Source: Longitalea arenae (GTDB lineage Bacteria > Bacteroidota > Bacteroidia > Chitinophagales > Chitinophagaceae). From it: 64,000 nt of DNA. The stretch is from positions 248,001 through 312,000 of the forward strand of contig NZ_JAFFJX010000003.1 in NCBI RefSeq assembly GCF_016924755.1, written 5' to 3'. How positions within the stretch are numbered: position 1 is the first letter of the stretch; each line of letters begins with the position of its first letter. Positions 1-8,834 of this stretch are shown piece after piece. The translations under genes were made by a program, and so were the position numbers. The notes beneath the pieces are model-generated. The model was not told where the DNA came from. It saw only the letters and a program-made list of their open reading frames with translations, and did no database searches.

Positions 1-1415
1 TCTGTCTTTTTACCAAACCAGGTGCCGATGTATTCGTTCCAGGTGGGCAGATCGCCAATGAACGACTCATCGTTCTCTTTCCGCCGGAACGTTTCATTAG
101 ATACCACATTCACCAGGCGCGAACTATCCAGTGTTTTTACATATTGCTTCAAGCGCCGGTATTGATCGGGATCCCGGTCATTGCCATGTACTTCATTGCT
201 GATGCCCCAGGCAAAGATGCAGGGATGATTATAATCCCTTTCGATCATTTCCCTGAATTGCAAACGCGCCACCTCTTCCAGTTCAGGGCTTAGCCGGCCG
301 GGTTGCTGCCACCAGGGAATTTCCGCCTGCAGCAGCACGCCTTTTTCATCGAGCTGATCGAGCATATATTCATCTACCTGCCAGTGAAACCGGCTGATGG
401 TCACATTCAGGTCTTTGAACATATTTGCCACCGAATCCATTACCCAGCGCGGTTCTGCACTGCCATGGTCCGGGTGGCTCGAAGGCATATACTCCAGTCC
501 CGGCAAACGAACGGCTTCATTATTCAGGAAAAATTGCGGCCCGCGCAGCTCTATTTTACGGCAACCAAATGTTTGCGTCACCTGGTCGGTGGCTTGGGCA
601 TTATTGCTAACGCTTACCTGCAGCTGATACAGGAAGGGATCGTTAAAATGCCAGAGATGCACTTTGCCGAGATCGATGTAACTGGTGAACGCATCACCTT
701 GCTTTATTAATCTCAGATCTTGCGTGAACACATTTTTCTTAGAGCGTTTTTCATAAATGCGAACGGCTGCCTGTACCGCTTCAACATCCTCCTCCCATAA
801 CTTCAGGTTAAGCCTTGCTGTAGCTGTTGAATCAGCCATATTGATATCGGGTGTAATGTGTACATACCGTATAGAAGGTTTGCCGCTAAGCTGTAACTGC
901 ACGCCACGGATGATACCACCATCATTACACCAGTCGAACTTTTGTTTATACGGCAGGTTGGAAGCCGAGAATGCATTACTTACTGAAACTACCAGTTTAT
1001 TAGGTGTGCCGGTCTTTACACTTTTTGTTACATCTACATAAAAGCTCGTATAACCGGCATTGGTATGCGTAGCAAGCTGGATTCCATTCAGGTAGATCAC
1101 TGCATCATGATATACGGCATCGAATTTCAACCTGATCTGTTTATTACGGTGCTGTGCAGGCACCGTAAAGCTTCTTTCATACCAGGCCAGGCCGCTGTAA
1201 TCTTCCAGTCCCTTCATTACATTCCAGGTATGCGGCACCTGAACTGTAGTTGCATTGGCCGGTAAGCCGGCAGACCAGTTGTTGTTTTGGCCGGCTTTGG
1301 CAGAATCGACGATGAAACGCCAGGCGCCATTCAAAGGGATGGTATTTCTTAAGGTTTGGGCAGGAATCGATATTATAGTAAATAGCAGCAGGCAGGTGCA
1401 GATAGTTCTTTTCAT
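1..1415 (-). CDS. Glycoside hydrolase family 2 protein, truncated by the window edge
   Basis: Reading from an ATG at 1415 towards the left edge, 471 codons are open and the stop lies outside the window. The protein starts with a Sec signal peptide (MKRTICTCLLLFTIISIPAQ), followed by a jelly-roll sugar-binding domain with the GH2-typical stretch DWCNDGGIIR, an immunoglobulin-like domain and the start of the TIM barrel. AWGISNEVHGND contains the Asn-Glu pair in which Glu (about residue 408) is the GH2 acid/base. The nucleophile Glu would lie beyond the edge. GH2 members are beta-galactosidases, beta-glucuronidases, beta-mannosidases or related enzymes; the substrate cannot be chosen here. It is divergent from the AraC-type gene at 1574, a likely local regulator. 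Confidence 0.9.
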   Translation of the reverse strand, partial: MKRTICTCLLLFTIISIPAQTLRNTIPLNGAWRFIVDSAKAGQNNNWSAGLPANATTVQVPHTWNVMKGLEDYSGLAWYERSFTVPAQHRNKQIRLKFDAVYHDAVIYLNGIQLATHTNAGYTSFYVDVTKSVKTGTPNKLVVSVSNAFSASNLPYKQKFDWCNDGGIIRGVQLQLSGKPSIRYVHITPDINMADSTATARLNLKLWEEDVEAVQAAVRIYEKRSKKNVFTQDLRLIKQGDAFTSYIDLGKVHLWHFNDPFLYQLQVSVSNNAQATDQVTQTFGCRKIELRGPQFFLNNEAVRLPGLEYMPSSHPDHGSAEPRWVMDSVANMFKDLNVTISRFHWQVDEYMLDQLDEKGVLLQAEIPWWQQPGRLSPELEEVARLQFREMIERDYNHPCIFAWGISNEVHGNDRDPDQYRRLKQYVKTLDSSRLVNVVSNETFRRKENDESFIGDLPTWNEYIGTWFGKKT

Positions 1416-1573
1416 GAATGGCAGCATTGTTGATCGCATAAAAAATATTATACAAATATGCCGGTAAGCGGTTGGCGGGAAAATAGAAATTTTTACGGAA
1501 ATGATGGACAATGTTATTTTCCGGCTGTTAATTATCAACTATATTTATAGACAAATCACACAAACAGCTTGCC

Positions 1574-2461
1574 ATGCCGGTACTCAAGAAAAGGGAAGGT
1601 TTTCAGGGTCAGCGCTCCATCGTATTGCCCAGGAAGATCATCACGGAATTCAGTAACAGCAATACGATCGCCACAGGGCTTTACATAACAGATATAGGCT
1701 ATTACCCGAAGGCAAAATATCATTACCGGCAGCGAACCCATGGCAGCGATCAGCATATCCTTATATATTGCCTGGAAGGAAAAGGCAAAGCGCAGGTAAT
1801 GAAAAATAATTATTCCCTGCAACCCGGTTCATTTATTATCATTCCGGCCGGACATGCCCATAGTTATGCATCGGCGGAGGAAGATAGCTGGACAATTTAC
1901 TGGATCCATTTTACCGGCTCTTTGTCGAAAAAAATAGTAGACACATTAAAACAAAAAATGAATGGCTATTGCAGCCGGGTCACCTTCAAACAAAAACGGC
2001 TCGATCTGTTTGATGATATGTATGCCTGCCTGGAACGTGGTTATGGAAATGATAACCTCAGTTATGCCAATATGTGTCTGTATCATTTCATCTCCACCTT
2101 CCTGTACGACGACCAGTTCAACCTGGCAGAGAAAGTACATGGTGATGATCCCGTAGAATTGTCCATCAGCTTTATGCAGCAGCATATAGCGCAGGCGCTT
2201 TCCCTGGAGGCCATTGCCCAGTCGGTAAATTTTTCAGCCTCTCATTATTCGGCCCTGTTTCGCAAAAAGACGGGATTTGCGCCTATTGAATATTTCAATC
2301 ATTTGAAGATCCAGCTGGCCTGCCAGTATTTACATTTTACTGAATTGCGGGTAAAGGAGATTGCGGATAAGCTGGGTATTGAGGACCCCTACTATTTTTC
2401 GCGGCTATTCACCAAATTGATGGGCATGTCGCCTAACCAATACCGGAGCAGTAAGAGCTGA
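1574..2461 (+). CDS. AraC family transcriptional regulator with N-terminal cupin
   Basis: This 295-residue protein has an N-terminal cupin-type sugar-sensing half (residues about 45-120, with PGSFIIIPAGHAHSY) and a C-terminal pair of helix-turn-helix motifs (about 195-290) ending in the AraC signature YYFSRLFTKLMGMSPNQYR. It is divergent from the GH2 gene with 158 bp between them, so it probably controls that gene in response to a sugar; this is inferred from position. It resembles the regulator at 30067-30975 (shared GYYPxAxxHY near the N-terminus), so the two are probably paralogues. Confidence 0.9.
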   Translation: MPVLKKREGFQGQRSIVLPRKIITEFSNSNTIATGLYITDIGYYPKAKYHYRQRTHGSDQHILIYCLEGKGKAQVMKNNYSLQPGSFIIIPAGHAHSYASAEEDSWTIYWIHFTGSLSKKIVDTLKQKMNGYCSRVTFKQKRLDLFDDMYACLERGYGNDNLSYANMCLYHFISTFLYDDQFNLAEKVHGDDPVELSISFMQQHIAQALSLEAIAQSVNFSASHYSALFRKKTGFAPIEYFNHLKIQLACQYLHFTELRVKEIADKLGIEDPYYFSRLFTKLMGMSPNQYRSSKS

Positions 2462-2521
2462 TGTGCTAATTAGCTAATGTGCTGATTTGCTGATGTGCTG
2501 ATGTGCTAATGTGCTAATGGA
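2462..2521. repeat. 8-bp tandem repeat tract (GTGCTAAT/GTGCTGAT word)
   Basis: Directly after the AraC stop codon there are about seven head-to-tail copies of an 8-bp word alternating GTGCTAAT and GTGCTGAT. The same word appears in reverse complement at 23379-23420 and 24122-24180. There is no coding potential. Confidence 0.8.
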
Positions 2522-2685
2522 AACAGCCATTAAACAGCTTGATCTAAATCAAAACTTACTCAGGAATGAGCGAACATGTATCATATTTCAACAATATGAT
2601 TATTTTTATGCTATGCGTAATTGTTAGTTAATCAATACCAGCTACCGGTTCCACAACCGGAGCGTTAACCACAAACCTTGATGAT

Positions 2686-3018
2686 ATGGGAAAATTCATT
2701 ATCACCAAACGCGTAAATGGAGAATTCCAGTTCAGCTTAAAGACCGGCAATGGCGAAACCATTCTCAGCAGTGAAGGATATTCCACAAAATCCAATTGCC
2801 AGAATGGGATTGAGTCGGTCAAACGCAATGCTCCGGACGAAAACAAATATGACCGGAAAAGAGCCTCCAATGGCAAATTCTATTTCACCCTGGAAGCGGT
2901 TAATGGTCAAACCATTGGCATCAGCGAACTGTATGAAAGTGAAAGCGGCTGTACGAATGGGATCCTGTCGGTAAGAATGCAGGCCCCGGATGCCACTATC
3001 CAGGATGCAACGATCTAG
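2686..3018 (+). CDS. YegP/DUF1508 family protein, two tandem domains
   Basis: This 110-residue protein is made of two tandem copies of the about 50-residue DUF1508 (YegP) fold. Copy 1 runs over residues 1-50 (GKFIITKRVNGEFQFSLKTG, NGIESVKRNAP) and copy 2 over about 55-104 (NGKFYFTLEAVNGQTI, NGILSVRMQAP). This matches the usual duplicated architecture. The biochemical role of the family is not established. There is no signal peptide, so it is cytoplasmic. It stands alone, with a hairpin terminator 28 bp downstream. Confidence 0.9.
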   Translation: MGKFIITKRVNGEFQFSLKTGNGETILSSEGYSTKSNCQNGIESVKRNAPDENKYDRKRASNGKFYFTLEAVNGQTIGISELYESESGCTNGILSVRMQAPDATIQDATI

Positions 3019-3045
3019 TTTTGAAAGCGCAATTCAGCTACACGC

Positions 3046-3076
3046 GGTCCGCCAACTGGCGGATCGCTTTTTTTAT
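3046..3076 (+). terminator. Rho-independent terminator after the YegP gene
   Basis: The stem GGTCCGCC/GGCGGATC (one G-T pair) with loop AACT is followed by GC and seven T. The TCCGCC...GGCGGA stem with a short ACT-type loop recurs in the stronger hairpin at 34126-34160. Confidence 0.8.
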
Positions 3077-3089
3077 TGCATACAGCATA

Positions 3090-3182
3090 TAACTGGCAAC
3101 TGGTAAAGTTTACCAGATATGGCTGACTGAATACCGGGTATTCCGCCAACTGTTTAACTGGCAACCGGTAACCGGGCAGCGT
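3090..3182. repeat. Degenerate copy of the GGTTACC/GGTAACC repeat family
   Basis: Contains AACTGGCAACTGGTAAAG followed by inverted TTTACCAG, then AACTGGCAACCGGTAACCGG. It is a worn member of the 7-bp word family seen at 4490, 8735, 23257, 28195, 48322, 53663, 54863 and 57763. Confidence 0.55.
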
Positions 3183-3298
3183 CACCCTGTCGCATTCACC
3201 CCCCGAATTTGTCCCAACCACACCCTTTTCAGGTTCGGAATTTGTATCAACTTTATACTGTTGAAAAAACCAATTCTTTCATTCAAAAAAGTATTAAT

Positions 3299-3736
3299 AT
3301 GGAAAAGCAGGAATTCAAGATCACCATCGACGCACCCCGTGAAAAAGTATGGAAGGTTTTATGGACGGATGATTCCTACCGGGCATGGACAGCTCCTTTC
3401 TCTGAAGGATCTCATGCTGTTTCCGACTGGAAGAAAGGCAGCAAAGTGCTGTTCCTGGATGGTAATGGAATGGGTATGGTTTCCAAAATAGATGATGCTG
3501 TTCCAAATGAATACATGAGCTTCTTGCATCTGGGCATTGTGAAAGACGGTGTGGAAGATACCGAAAGCGAAGAGATCAAAGGATGGGCCGGTGCACATGA
3601 GAACTATATTCTGAAAGACGTTCAGGGAAAAACAGAACTCCAGGTAGAACTGGATATCGATGAACAACATAAAGAAATGTTTTCCGACACCTTTCCGAAA
3701 GCGCTGCAAAAGGTTAAGGAGTTAGCGGAGAATTAG
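3299..3736 (+). CDS. SRPBCC/AHSA1 domain protein
   Basis: This 145-residue protein has the start of an Aha1-type START-like fold: an N-terminal strand FKITIDAPREKVWKVLW and a following DDSYRAWTAPFSEGS, a typical AHSA1 pattern, and a C-terminal helix FPKALQKVKELAEN closing the hydrophobic pocket. The ATG at 3299 is preferred because the upstream in-frame extension (from 3209) lacks family-like sequence. Family members bind small hydrophobic ligands or act on stress proteins; the ligand is unknown. It is cytoplasmic and monocistronic, followed by a repeat tract and a terminator. Confidence 0.85.
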   Translation: MEKQEFKITIDAPREKVWKVLWTDDSYRAWTAPFSEGSHAVSDWKKGSKVLFLDGNGMGMVSKIDDAVPNEYMSFLHLGIVKDGVEDTESEEIKGWAGAHENYILKDVQGKTELQVELDIDEQHKEMFSDTFPKALQKVKELAEN

Positions 3737-3856
3737 TTCAAAGTTCATAAGTTCCTGAGTTATTAAGTTCCTAAGTTCTTGAGTTTAGAATTAATCGCAA
3801 GAAAAAATAACTGAATAGCGAAATAACTGAACAACTGAATAACTGAATACTAAATA
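3737..3856. repeat. 8-bp repeat tract in inverted arms (AAGTTCCT/GAGTTATT against AACTGAAT)
   Basis: The left arm repeats AAGTTC and GAGTTATT words. After an A-rich centre the right arm repeats AACTGAAT in the opposite sense, so the tract can fold back on itself. Related tracts are at 19146-19246, 44710-44770 and 49722-49772. Confidence 0.7.
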
Positions 3857-3858
3857 AC

Positions 3859-3898
3859 AGAGCGAACCCCATCCCGGGCAGTTCGCTCTTTTTATTTT
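3859..3898 (+). terminator. Rho-independent terminator
   Basis: A perfect 9-bp stem AGAGCGAAC/GTTCGCTCT with a 13-nt loop is followed by a TTTTTATTTT tract. It ends the SRPBCC transcription unit. Confidence 0.85.
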
Positions 3899-4028
3899 CT
3901 CACCAAAAGTTAACCTTAATTGTCACGGAATTCAGCCACAGTATCATTTTTTGGTAAAGAGCACAACCATCCCTCCCATTATGACGTCATATAGGCCTGA
4001 TTTCTTTAATTTTATCAAAACCAATGTC

Positions 4029-4490
4029 ATGGCTTCCTATACAATTACCGTCAACAATAAAAAACACAGCGTTGATGTGCTGCCTGATACGCCCCTGCTT
4101 TGGGTTTTACGCGATGAGCTGAACCTGGTAGGCGCCAAATTCGGCTGCGGTATTGCCCAATGCGGCGCCTGCACGGTGCTGATGAATGACAATGCCATCC
4201 GCGCCTGCAGCTACCCGGTGTCGGCAGTTGGCACCAATAAAATAACTACCATTGAAGGTTTGAGTGAGAACGGCGATCATCCCGTGCAAAAGGCCTGGGA
4301 CGAAATGGACGTGCCGCAGTGCGGCTATTGCCAGAGCGGCCAGGTAATGGCAGCGGTAGCGCTCTTAAAAAGGAAGCCCAACCCCACTGATGACGATATC
4401 AATGCAGCCATGAGCAATATATGCCGCTGTGGCACATATGTGAGAATTCGTAAGGCCGTGCATTTGGCGGCAAACAAAACTGGGAAATAA
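4029..4490 (+). CDS. iorA: (2Fe-2S)-binding small subunit of a xanthine-dehydrogenase-family molybdenum hydroxylase
   Basis: This 153-residue protein carries the two [2Fe-2S] clusters that pass electrons from the molybdenum subunit. The plant-ferredoxin-type cluster uses Cys40, 45, 48 and 60 (CGIAQCGAC...C). The helical-domain cluster uses Cys98, 101, 132 and 134 (CGYCQSGQ and CRC). The ATG at 4029 is chosen because the 26 residues encoded upstream do not resemble the family. Length and motifs fit the alpha subunit of isoquinoline 1-oxidoreductase-type enzymes. The large subunit follows at 4707, separated by a long repeat tract. The symbol is by family analogy only; the substrate is unknown. 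Confidence 0.88.
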   Translation: MASYTITVNNKKHSVDVLPDTPLLWVLRDELNLVGAKFGCGIAQCGACTVLMNDNAIRACSYPVSAVGTNKITTIEGLSENGDHPVQKAWDEMDVPQCGYCQSGQVMAAVALLKRKPNPTDDDINAAMSNICRCGTYVRIRKAVHLAANKTGK

Positions 4491-4662
4491 CAGTTACCGG
4501 TTACCAGTTACCGGTTACCAGTAACCAGTTACCAGTTACCGGTTTCCGGTTACCGGTTACCAGTTACCGGTTGCCGGTTACCAGTTCCCGGTTTCCGGTT
4601 ACCGGTGATTCCAAAAACAATGAAGGCCGCACCCTGGTAACAGGGAACCGGCGACAGGTAAC
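4490..4662. repeat. Long GGTTACC/CAGTTACC repeat tract with GAAGGCCGCACC core
   Basis: More than fifteen copies of a 7-bp word (CCGGTTA/CCAGTTA) run head to tail from 4490 to about 4606. After a spacer with GAAGGCCGCACC (4622-4633) a short arm in the opposite sense follows (GGTAACAGGGAACCGGCGAC). The tract lies between two genes expected to be co-transcribed. It is the longest single-sense arm of this family in the window. Confidence 0.85.
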
Positions 4663-4706
4663 TAATTCCCATTCACCATTGTCGATTCACATCTAAAGCT
4701 TCTCCC

Positions 4707-6836
4707 ATGAAACAGGTTCAATCAAATATCTCCAGAAGGAATTTCCTGAAGATCACCTCCCTGGCAGGTGGCGGCATCTTATTGGGTTTTGAATTGCTGG
4801 CGAATGCAGGCGCCGAAGCCATAACCGATGCCCCGCTCTTTGCCCCCAATGCCTATCTCTCCATCGATCCGAAAGGCATCATTACATTGATGGCGCCCAA
4901 TCCCGAGATCGGTCAGGGCGTTAAAACCGCCTTACCCATGCTGCTGGCCGAAGAGCTGGACGTGGATTGGAACAAAGTGGTGATCAACCAGGCTGATTAC
5001 GATAAAGAAAAATACGGCAACCAGTCTGCCGGCGGCAGTGGCGCCATCCGTGGCCGTTATGAACCCATCCGCAAAGCAGGCGCCGTAGCCCGGCACATGC
5101 TCATCGCTGCAGCCGCAGAGACCTGGAATGTTCCCGCTGAAGAATGCAGCACGGAAAATGGTTTCGTTCTGCACAAGGCAAGCGGTAAGAAACTCAGTTA
5201 CGGTGAACTGGCCACGAAATCAGCGGGTATGCCGGTTCCGCAGAACGTTTCACTAAAAGACCCGAAAGATTTCAAGATCATAGGGAAACGCATAAAAAAT
5301 ATTGATAACAAAGGCATCCTAACCGGTAAACCTTTGTTTGGGATTGACACCCGGCGCGAAGGCATGCTGTATTGTATGGTATCGCGGCCACCCGCTTTTG
5401 GCAAGAAGCTAAAATCATTCGACGATAGCGATACCCGTAAGATCCCCGGGGTTAAAAATGTGGTACGCACGGAGCATGTCGTGGCCGTACTCGCCACCAA
5501 TACCTGGGCGGCGAAAAAAGGACGCGACGCCCTGAAAGTGGAATGGGAGGATACCGGCAAATTGGAAAGCACCTCCGATCACCTGGCCGCTTTTAAAGAT
5601 CTCATCCAGCAGAAGAACGAAAAACCCGACCGTAACGACGGGGATGCGGAAAAAGCGCTGGCGAACGCCAAAAAGGTGATTGAAAGTGTTTATGAAGTGC
5701 CTGTATTGAGCCATGCGCCCATGGAACCCATCAACTTTTTCGCTGATGTACGCGATGGTAAAGCCGACCTGTACGGACCCACCCAGGTGCCGGGCCGCGC
5801 CATTGCCGATGTAGCCAAAGCACTGGGCATCGCTGAAGCCAATATTACGCTTGGCCTGCCCCGCCAGGGTGGCGGTTTTGGCAGAAAACTACGCAGCGAC
5901 AATGTGGTGGAAGCGGCATTGATCTCTTCCGTTGCCAAAGCGCCGATACAAATGATATGGACACGCGAAGATGATATGCAGGGTGATTTTTACCGCCCCA
6001 ATGGCATGTACCGCTACCGGGCTGCCATCAATGCCAACAACGAACTCGATGGCTGGTACCTGATCGCTGCGGCCCTGAATGCCGGCCGTGCCGCCGCTGC
6101 CGATAATTTCCCCGCGGGCGCCATTACCAATTACCGTACCGACAGCCAGGGGCTTAGCTCCAATATTCAAACCGGCCCATGGCGCGCCCCAACGCATAAT
6201 GCCATTGCATTTGCCGAACAGAGCTTCCTCGATGAAATAGCACATGAACTAAAGAAAGATCCGGTTGCATTCCGGCTTGAATTGCTCGACAAAGCAAAGA
6301 ATAACCCGGCAGGCAAAGTGAATTACAATATCGATAAATTCAGATCTGTTATTGACCTCGTTACCAAAATGAGTAACTGGGGTAAGAATACACCAGGCCG
6401 TTACAAAGGTTTTGCCGCTTATTATTCGTTCAACACCTATGTGGCGGAAGTGGCCGAGATCTCTATGCAGAACGGCAAACCCAAAGTACATAAAGTGTAT
6501 TGCGCCGTGAACTGCGGACAGGTGGTAAACCTCAGCGGTGCCGAAAACCAGGTGCAGGGTGCTATCGTAGATGGCCTGGGCCATGCCTGGTTTACCGAGA
6601 TCACCTTCGATAAAGGCGCTGTACAACAAAAAAATTTCAATACGTATAAGATGATGCGGATGCAGGATGCCCCGCTTGATGTGGAAGTGCAGTTTGTAGA
6701 AACGAATGAAGCTCCAACCGGTTTAGGCGAACCTGCCCTGCCGCCGATCGCTGCGGTCGTATGTAATGCAATCTTCGCCGCAACGGGAAAGCGAATAAGA
6801 AAGCTTCCTTTTAACGGAGCCTTTCAAGATAAATGA
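4707..6836 (+). CDS. iorB: Molybdopterin-binding large subunit, isoquinoline 1-oxidoreductase beta-type, with Tat signal
   Basis: This 709-residue protein starts with a twin-arginine signal ([15 protein letters not shown]), pointing to export of a folded Moco enzyme. The two aldehyde-oxidase/xanthine-dehydrogenase Mo domains follow, with QGGGFGRKL at the cofactor site and [18 protein letters not shown] at the C-terminus, where the conserved active-site Glu of the family lies. It pairs with the 2Fe-2S subunit at 4029, and together they would hydroxylate an N-heterocycle or aldehyde. No FAD subunit and no Moco insertion chaperone is next to them. The substrate is open. Confidence 0.88.
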   Translation: MKQVQSNISRRNFLKITSLAGGGILLGFELLANAGAEAITDAPLFAPNAYLSIDPKGIITLMAPNPEIGQGVKTALPMLLAEELDVDWNKVVINQADYDKEKYGNQSAGGSGAIRGRYEPIRKAGAVARHMLIAAAAETWNVPAEECSTENGFVLHKASGKKLSYGELATKSAGMPVPQNVSLKDPKDFKIIGKRIKNIDNKGILTGKPLFGIDTRREGMLYCMVSRPPAFGKKLKSFDDSDTRKIPGVKNVVRTEHVVAVLATNTWAAKKGRDALKVEWEDTGKLESTSDHLAAFKDLIQQKNEKPDRNDGDAEKALANAKKVIESVYEVPVLSHAPMEPINFFADVRDGKADLYGPTQVPGRAIADVAKALGIAEANITLGLPRQGGGFGRKLRSDNVVEAALISSVAKAPIQMIWTREDDMQGDFYRPNGMYRYRAAINANNELDGWYLIAAALNAGRAAAADNFPAGAITNYRTDSQGLSSNIQTGPWRAPTHNAIAFAEQSFLDEIAHELKKDPVAFRLELLDKAKNNPAGKVNYNIDKFRSVIDLVTKMSNWGKNTPGRYKGFAAYYSFNTYVAEVAEISMQNGKPKVHKVYCAVNCGQVVNLSGAENQVQGAIVDGLGHAWFTEITFDKGAVQQKNFNTYKMMRMQDAPLDVEVQFVETNEAPTGLGEPALPPIAAVVCNAIFAATGKRIRKLPFNGAFQDK

Positions 6837-6842
6837 GCAATG

Positions 6843-6935
6843 CGGCAAGAACAGGAAACAGACAATGGCAATAGACAACGGGCAATAAGCAATGGTATGT
6901 TTTGCCAATTGCTTATTGCCAATTGCCGGTTGCAT
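6843..6935. repeat. Inverted repeat tract (GGCAATAAGCAATGG against CCAATTGCTTATTGCC)
   Basis: Between the convergent ends of iorB and the protoglobin gene, a left arm with GGCAATAAGCAATGG faces a right arm CCAATTGCTTATTGCC with about 9 nt between. Short CAATAGACAA/CAATGG words precede it. It can form a hairpin in both transcripts and may act as a bidirectional terminator, though no clean T tract follows. Confidence 0.7.
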
Positions 6936-6936
6936 G

Positions 6937-7530
6937 TCACCATCCGCTTTCACAATATGCCCTTGTCCACAACACAACGTGCAATAATACCGCCTTGCAC
7001 CAGGCCTTATGCATTTTTTCAATAACGCCCAGGCTATGTCCTTTTTTGGCCAGAAACGGTTTTACGGTATCATTCACTACAGCTGTGAAAGCCAGCACAT
7101 ATCGCATAGGGATATGCGGGGGCGTATTCACATTATCTGTTTTGTTCTTTTTGGCCTCCATATGGCGCATACCAATTTCATGCTGATAGTTGAGCCAATC
7201 CTGGTCATATGGTTTGTAACATACATCCAGTATCCATTGCTTGAAGCGCTCTTTTACTTTCTCTTTATATTGTTCATCGATGTTGCCTTGCGCATCTTTA
7301 AAATAATACGACAGGTGTGGTGTAGAACTTATAACCCCACGCCATAAGGTCACGATCGCCTCTGTTTGCGTTTCGAGCACGTCTCCTGCGATCCGCAGGT
7401 ATTTCATATCATCTGAATCCAGGGTGATGGTTTGCTTCAACTGTTCCAGCTCTTTCATAGAAACTGGTGAGGTGGCCAATTCTTTCGCACCATAGTCGTA
7501 CCCGGCTACATTGCCCACTACTGTTTCCAT
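6937..7530 (-). CDS. Protoglobin-domain protein (single-domain haem globin)
   Basis: The 197 residues match the protoglobin family (the haem domain of globin-coupled sensors): an N-terminal extension, helices with YLRIAGDVLETQTEAIVTLW, a conserved aromatic stretch PHLSYYF, and DWLNYQHEIGMRH, in which His117 is the likely proximal haem ligand. No signalling domain is attached, so it is a stand-alone globin that would bind O2, NO or CO in the cytoplasm. It is monocistronic and converges on iorB. Confidence 0.85.
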   Translation of the reverse strand: METVVGNVAGYDYGAKELATSPVSMKELEQLKQTITLDSDDMKYLRIAGDVLETQTEAIVTLWRGVISSTPHLSYYFKDAQGNIDEQYKEKVKERFKQWILDVCYKPYDQDWLNYQHEIGMRHMEAKKNKTDNVNTPPHIPMRYVLAFTAVVNDTVKPFLAKKGHSLGVIEKMHKAWCKAVLLHVVLWTRAYCESGW

Positions 7531-7851
7531 AACTAATTGTTTTTATTCATTTTAAACAATTCTAAAAAAACCGTACCAGCAGTATGGAGAAAATTACACA
7601 CTGCTTGTATAACCTGTAGTTACACCAAACACCTAAAGCTTACCTGTTATAAATCTGTTCATTAGTTCAACGACCCATGCCTGCAGGCCGCTTCAATGCA
7701 AGTAAGACACCAGCCTGGCGGACGAAAAAATGCGGACCAGCGCTTGTTGTAGCGCCGGCATTGTCTACAGCTGCTCAATTTTTGAGGAAGGAACTACCGG
7801 GCCGGTAAGCCATTCGCGGCATGGCCACAGAGAGGATCTGCATTGTATTCC
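7531..7851. other. Intergenic stretch with no recognised feature
   Basis: About 320 bp upstream of the protoglobin gene and downstream of the metallophosphoesterase. It holds no plausible ORF, no repeat word of the local families and no convincing hairpin. An imperfect promoter-like CAATTCTA (reverse TAGAATTG) lies at 7557-7564. Confidence 0.5.
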
Positions 7852-8694
7852 CTAAGAAGCTACCGCCTGCTGCCGCGCCCGCAGTTGGTGCTCGTTCAGC
7901 TTCACGCCTGGATTTAAAATATAGGTAGCAATAGTATTATCGCTCAACACTTCTACCATACGGAAACCTTTATACGTTGTACCCCAGCTTCCGCCAATAT
8001 GCGAGTCAAACAGAAAAGGGATCCCTTCTGTTTCTTTCATATCGTCCTGGTCGTGATCATGGCCGTTAAAGACCGCCCTCACATTTTTATGATCTTTCAG
8101 CAGGCTGATGAATTCCGGACATGCAATTCCATTGTCGGTCCATTTTACCGGCGTGATATGAATGGCTATAAAAACATTCGGCGCCGCTTTGTATTTCTCC
8201 AGCTGCGCGCGCATCCAGTCGAGGTCCGGACAAACATACTCGCCTTTTTCATTGGAGGTGGTGGCCAGCAGGAACACCTGTTTGTCGAGCTCGAATGCAT
8301 GATTCACCGGCATCTTCCAGGTGTTTTGCCACACTTCGGCATTCACCCTGTCATGATTGCCCTGGGTAACATAATAAGGCATCTTCAATTGATCGAGGCG
8401 TTGTTTGGCCAATGGCAACATCGCCGGATCATCGTGGATAATGTCGCCGTTGATGATGCAGGTTTTCAACCGGCTTTTTTTATGCTGCTGGTTGATATGC
8501 TGGATGATATTGGCGTAATCATTTTCCCAGCTGGTCTTGGGTTGACCGAAATGTCCGTCACTGGCCACTGCAAAGCGGAACTTTACGCTTTTGCCTGCAT
8601 TCGCCAGGGAAGAAACAGAACGATACAGCAATTTTCCATTGGTAAGCAGTAATAGAATGGGTGTGGAGTTTTTAAGGAATGAACGACGATCCAT
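7852..8694 (-). CDS. Calcineurin-like metallophosphoesterase with Tat-like signal
   Basis: The 280-residue protein has all dinuclear-metal motifs of the calcineurin-like fold: ASDGHFG (D-x-H), NGDIIHDD (GDxxxD), QGNHDR (GNHD), AIHITP and FNGHDHDQ (GHxH). It starts MDRRSFLKN followed by a hydrophobic stretch, a twin-arginine-like export signal, so it probably acts in the periplasm. The ATG at 8694 is chosen because it begins the RRSFLK signal; an 11-residue longer in-frame start lacks support. The substrate (phosphomonoester or diester) is unknown. Confidence 0.88.
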   Translation of the reverse strand: MDRRSFLKNSTPILLLLTNGKLLYRSVSSLANAGKSVKFRFAVASDGHFGQPKTSWENDYANIIQHINQQHKKSRLKTCIINGDIIHDDPAMLPLAKQRLDQLKMPYYVTQGNHDRVNAEVWQNTWKMPVNHAFELDKQVFLLATTSNEKGEYVCPDLDWMRAQLEKYKAAPNVFIAIHITPVKWTDNGIACPEFISLLKDHKNVRAVFNGHDHDQDDMKETEGIPFLFDSHIGGSWGTTYKGFRMVEVLSDNTIATYILNPGVKLNEHQLRARQQAVAS

Positions 8695-8734
8695 AGATGT
8701 GCACTCTTTAAGGTTAAAGGTAATCAATTGTATT

Positions 8735-8826
8735 TTTGTGTTACCGGTTACCTGTTACCTGTTACCGGTACGAGGACATTGGAGGCCGCGCCACGGGGAA
8801 ACCGGGAACCGGCGACCGGGAAACTG
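8735..8826. repeat. Quasi-palindromic GGTTACC repeat with GGAGGCCGCGCC core
   Basis: The left arm has GTTACCGGTTACCTGTTACC. The core GGAGGCCGCGCC lies at 8781-8792. The right arm runs in the opposite sense with GGAAACCGGGAACCGGCGACC. Arms and core match 54863-54948 closely. It lies between two same-strand genes. Confidence 0.85.
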
Positions 8827-8834
8827 TCGCTCAC

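Noticed and set aside
1453-1460. Promoter -7 box for the GH2 gene (CATATTTG on the minus strand)
   Set aside because: One mismatch and no TTG at the expected distance; not strong enough to annotate.
2462-2521. CRISPR array
   Set aside because: Units are 8 bp with no spacers of constant length; no cas genes are nearby.
3209-3298. N-terminal extension of the SRPBCC protein
   Set aside because: The 30 extra codons lack family-like sequence; the ATG at 3299 starts the conserved strand.
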